Shown here piece by piece: positions 61,582-64,000 of a stretch of DNA of 64,000 nucleotides. The notes beneath the pieces are model-generated. The model did not search any database, was not told the origin of the DNA, and saw nothing but the letters and a program-made list of their open reading frames with translations. The stretch comes from Acidobacteriaceae bacterium (lineage in GTDB: Bacteria > Acidobacteriota > Terriglobia > Terriglobales > Acidobacteriaceae): NCBI GenBank assembly GCA_030037545.1, contig JASHRF010000101.1:1-64000 (forward strand), given 5' to 3'. Both the position numbers and the translations under genes were made by a program. The first letter of the stretch is position 1. Each line of letters opens with the position of its first letter.

Positions 61582-62328
61582 ATGCGCGCATCGCTCTTCA
61601 TCACCTGTTATAACGACACGCTGTTCCCTGAAACCGGCCGCGCCGTGGTGCGCCTGCTGGAGCGGCTCGGCGTGGAGCTCGATTTTCACCCCCGGCAAAC
61701 CTGCTGCGGCCAGATGCACGCCAACACCGGCTTTCGCGCCGAAGCCTTCAGCCAGGCCAGGCGGCTGGTGCGCATGTACCAGGACGTCGATGCTCTCGTC
61801 ATCCCGTCGTCGTCCTGCGTGGCCATGATGCGCGACCAATACCCCGCCCTGCTCGACGAGCTTGGAGACGAGCCTCTGCGCCGGCAATTCGATGCACTGT
61901 TGCCGCGGGTCTACGAGCTGAGCGAGTTTCTCATCGATCGCCTGGGCGTGGACGATGTGGGCGCATATTTTCCGCATCGCGTGACCTATCACGCCAGTTG
62001 CCACGGACTGCGCAGCCTGGCGCTCGGCAATCGCCCCTCACGGCTGCTGAGCAAGGTGCGCGGCATCCAGTTGATCCCGCTCGCCAATATCGATCGCTGT
62101 TGCGGCTTCGGCGGAACTTTTTCGGTAAAAAACAGCGAAGTCTCCTCGGCCATGCTGGCCGCCAAGCTTCAGGACGCCTTCGAGACGCAAGCGGAGTACT
62201 GCACCGCGCTCGACAACAGTTGCCTGATGCACCTGGGCGGCGCCATGCACCGGCAGTGCGCCGGAATGAAAACCATCCACATGGCCGAAATCCTGGCCAG
62301 CACGCAGGACGGCGAGGCGCAGGCATGA
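61582..62328 (+). CDS. lutA: LutA-like cysteine-rich (CCG) subunit of lactate oxidase complex
   Basis: 248 residues from ATG 61582; the frame opens earlier but the family starts at MRASLFITCYNDTLFP. Two CCG domains: FHPRQTCCGQMHANTG and CHGLRSL ... CCGFGGTFSVKN, plus DNSCLMHLGG. The conserved cysteines bind Fe-S clusters or form heterodisulfide-reductase-type sites. LutA acts with LutB and LutC to oxidise L-lactate to pyruvate. Its stop overlaps the lutB ATG. No lut regulator is in the window. Confidence 0.9.
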   Translation: MRASLFITCYNDTLFPETGRAVVRLLERLGVELDFHPRQTCCGQMHANTGFRAEAFSQARRLVRMYQDVDALVIPSSSCVAMMRDQYPALLDELGDEPLRRQFDALLPRVYELSEFLIDRLGVDDVGAYFPHRVTYHASCHGLRSLALGNRPSRLLSKVRGIQLIPLANIDRCCGFGGTFSVKNSEVSSAMLAAKLQDAFETQAEYCTALDNSCLMHLGGAMHRQCAGMKTIHMAEILASTQDGEAQA

Positions 62329-63812
62329 GCCACGGGCCGGCCGATGACGCCATTGCAGGCCGGGCGCCTGGCGATCGTCCGGTGCTCGATCCCGCGCTGG
62401 CCCCGCCGTTTCCAATTGCTGCGCTGCCGGTTCTGCGCAACTTGCAACTGCGCAAAAATGTGGCCCACGCTACAGATGTGATCCAGGCCAAGCGCGCACA
62501 TCTGGTGGCCGAGAAGACCGACTGGCAGCAATTGCGCACGGCGGCGGCGGGCATCCGCACGCACGCCCTCGAAAATCTGGGCGCGTACCTGGAGCAGTTC
62601 GAAGCCCGCTGCACCGCGGCCGGCGGCGTGGTTCACTGGGCCGCGGACGCAGAAGAAGCGCGGCGTATCATCTTAGAGCTTCTGCGCGAAGAGAACGCCA
62701 CCGAGGTCATCAAGATCAAGACCATGACCTCGGCCGAGATTCAATTGAATCCGTTTCTCGAAGCCGACGGGATTCGCGCCTCTGAAACCGATCTGGCTGA
62801 AATCATCCTTCAACTCGGCAACGATGAGCCTTCCCACATCGTTGTGCCGGCGCTGCACGTAAACCGCGGCCAGGTGCGCGAAATCTTCGCCCGCACCATG
62901 GGCCTGCCGGAGCTCACTGACGATCCCGAGGCGCTCACCGCCGCGGCACGAAACTATCTGCGCAAGAAATTTCTCTCTGTTCCCACAGCCATCAGCGGCG
63001 CAAATTTTCTCATCGCGGAGACAGGCTCGGTGGCCGTCGTGGAGTCAGAGGGCAATGGGCGCATGTGCCTCACACTGCCGCGCACGCTGATCACGCTGGC
63101 AGGGATTGAGAAAGTTCTGCCGCGCTTCCAGGATCTCGAAGTGATGCTCCAGATGTTGGCTCGCTCAGCAACGGGCGAGCGCATGAACCCGTATACTTCG
63201 CTCTGGACCGGCGTTAGGCGCGGCGATGGGCCGCAAAATTTCCATGTGGTTTTGCTCGACAACGGCCGCTCGGCGATCCTGGCCCGCGAGCGCCAGCGCC
63301 AGACGCTGCGTTGCATTCGCTGCGCCGCCTGCATGAACGCCTGCCCGGTATATCGCCAGACGGGCGGCCACGCTTATGGCTCCGTTTATCCTGGCCCCAT
63401 CGGCGCCATCCTCACGCCGCAGCTAACCGGAATGCGCTACGCGAAGTCGTTACCCTATGCGTCCTCGTTGTGCGGCGCCTGCTACGAGGTTTGCCCGGTC
63501 AAGATCAACATCCCCGAAATACTGATCGATCTGCGCGCGCAGGTTACCGACCAGGAGCGGCACGAGGCGGTGCGTCTCTTTGATCCCATGTATCTGGGCA
63601 TGAGGATCGCAAACCTGCTCTTCGCGCGGGCGTGGCTGTTTCACGCGGCACAGCGCATGGCCCGCATCGGCCTGCGCGTATTTACGCAACGAGATGGTTG
63701 GATTCATTCCCTGCCCGGCATGGGCGCCAAGTGGGCGCAGAGCCGCGACCTGCGCGGGCTGCCACGGCAGACCTTTCACGAGTGGTGGGCGCGGCGTAAG
63801 GAGGTCAAGTGA
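62325..63812 (+). CDS. lutB: LutB-like iron-sulfur protein with LUD domain
   Basis: 495 residues; ATG 62325 in ATGA overlap with lutA (the frame is open far upstream but those residues lie antiparallel to lutA). N-terminal LUD domain (about 70-320: EVIKIKTMTSAEIQLNPFL, HIVVPALHVNRGQVREIFA, FLIAETGSVAVVESEGNGR). Two [4Fe-4S] ferredoxin motifs: CIRCAACMNACPVY and CGACYEVCPVKINIPE. Electrons from lactate should pass through these clusters. The C-terminus ends in a basic tail (WWARRKEVK). Confidence 0.93.
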   Translation: MSHGPADDAIAGRAPGDRPVLDPALAPPFPIAALPVLRNLQLRKNVAHATDVIQAKRAHLVAEKTDWQQLRTAAAGIRTHALENLGAYLEQFEARCTAAGGVVHWAADAEEARRIILELLREENATEVIKIKTMTSAEIQLNPFLEADGIRASETDLAEIILQLGNDEPSHIVVPALHVNRGQVREIFARTMGLPELTDDPEALTAAARNYLRKKFLSVPTAISGANFLIAETGSVAVVESEGNGRMCLTLPRTLITLAGIEKVLPRFQDLEVMLQMLARSATGERMNPYTSLWTGVRRGDGPQNFHVVLLDNGRSAILARERQRQTLRCIRCAACMNACPVYRQTGGHAYGSVYPGPIGAILTPQLTGMRYAKSLPYASSLCGACYEVCPVKINIPEILIDLRAQVTDQERHEAVRLFDPMYLGMRIANLLFARAWLFHAAQRMARIGLRVFTQRDGWIHSLPGMGAKWAQSRDLRGLPRQTFHEWWARRKEVK

Positions 63813-64000
63813 GCGCGAGTTCCCGGCAGGCAATTCTCGATCGCGTGCGCGCAGCGACGAGCGCGACCGCTGGCGATCACGCGCAACTCGCCTCCACATA
63901 TTCGGTGCTGCCGTACCCCTACATCCATGCCGGCAAGCTTGATGCCGCGGCGCGAATCGCGCTGCTTGTTGCGCGCCTGCGCGAATACGATGCCGAAGTA
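63809..64000 (+). CDS. lutC: LutC-like LUD-domain protein, cut by the window edge
   Basis: 64 codons are visible. The GTG start at 63809 overlaps the lutB stop (GTGA) and lies four bases after AAGGAGG. The product begins MSASSRQAILDRVRAATS and continues with ARIALLVARLREYDAEV, as in LutC N-termini. LutC is the third subunit of the lactate oxidation complex. The rest lies outside the window. Confidence 0.85.
   Translation, partial: MSASSRQAILDRVRAATSATAGDHAQLASTYSVLPYPYIHAGKLDAAARIALLVARLREYDAEV

Overview
The window looks like chromosome of an Acidobacteriota bacterium (class Terriglobia). The strongest sign is a tandem array of very large FtsX/MacB-type permeases of the ADOP class ('acidobacterial duplicated orphan permease'). 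GC-rich genes, acidobacterial-style palindromic repeats in gene gaps and short 7-bp-periodic filler between genes agree with this. No rRNA, tRNA, phage or CRISPR locus was seen.

Layout. 1-5.8 kb is a scarred accessory stretch: a transposase tail, a fragment of a kinase gene, a pseudokinase-TonB gene split by an in-frame stop, a secreted GH27 alpha-galactosidase with a ricin-type lectin domain, a transglutaminase-like protein, a chimeric pseudogene and a 238-bp MITE-like element. 5.8-28.6 kb is one leftward block encoding a complete export machine and its regulators: HlyD/MacA-like adaptor, MacB-type ATPase, a frameshifted tail of a lost permease, six ADOP permeases, a second MacB-type ATPase, a TolC-like channel, a sigma-54 (NtrC-type) response regulator and an NtrY-like sensor kinase. 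28.9-32.8 kb holds two amino-acid permeases and ThiE. 33-39.8 kb holds an AIM24 protein, a DHFR/RibD-like reductase, YchF, a ZIP metal transporter, a polyprenol-phosphate mannosyltransferase-like enzyme and a multi-pass membrane protein. 39.9-42.5 kb carries a 'split KdpD': a membrane kinase whose phospho-acceptor His is Arg, followed by a separate KdpD-N/Usp protein. 42.7-44.5 kb is a DUF2844/DUF3443 pair. 45-58.6 kb is a bacterial cellulose operon (bcsQ-like, fused bcsAB, bcsZ, bcsC). 59-61.2 kb is a cell-wall sugar recycling pair, MurU plus an AmgK-like kinase fused to a RapZ C-terminal domain. 61.6-64 kb is lutABC, with lutC cut by the window edge.

How the genes work together. The adaptor, two ATPases, TolC channel and six permeases have all parts of a MacAB-TolC-type trans-envelope pump. 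Each permease contains two MacB-like halves, so one ADOP chain could replace a MacB dimer and use the separate ATPases. The two-component pair at the 3' end could regulate it. BcsAB makes and translocates cellulose under PilZ/c-di-GMP control, BcsZ trims it and BcsC exports it. AmgK and MurU convert MurNAc to UDP-MurNAc, and the fused RapZ domain suggests amino-sugar sensing. LutABC oxidises lactate.

The most unusual signals are the permease array and its lost member, the AmgK-RapZ fusion, the His-less kinase beside KdpD-N, the kinase-TonB gene split by one stop codon, the 7-bp-periodic filler in at least four gene gaps, and nested or paired palindromic elements with terminal inverted repeats.
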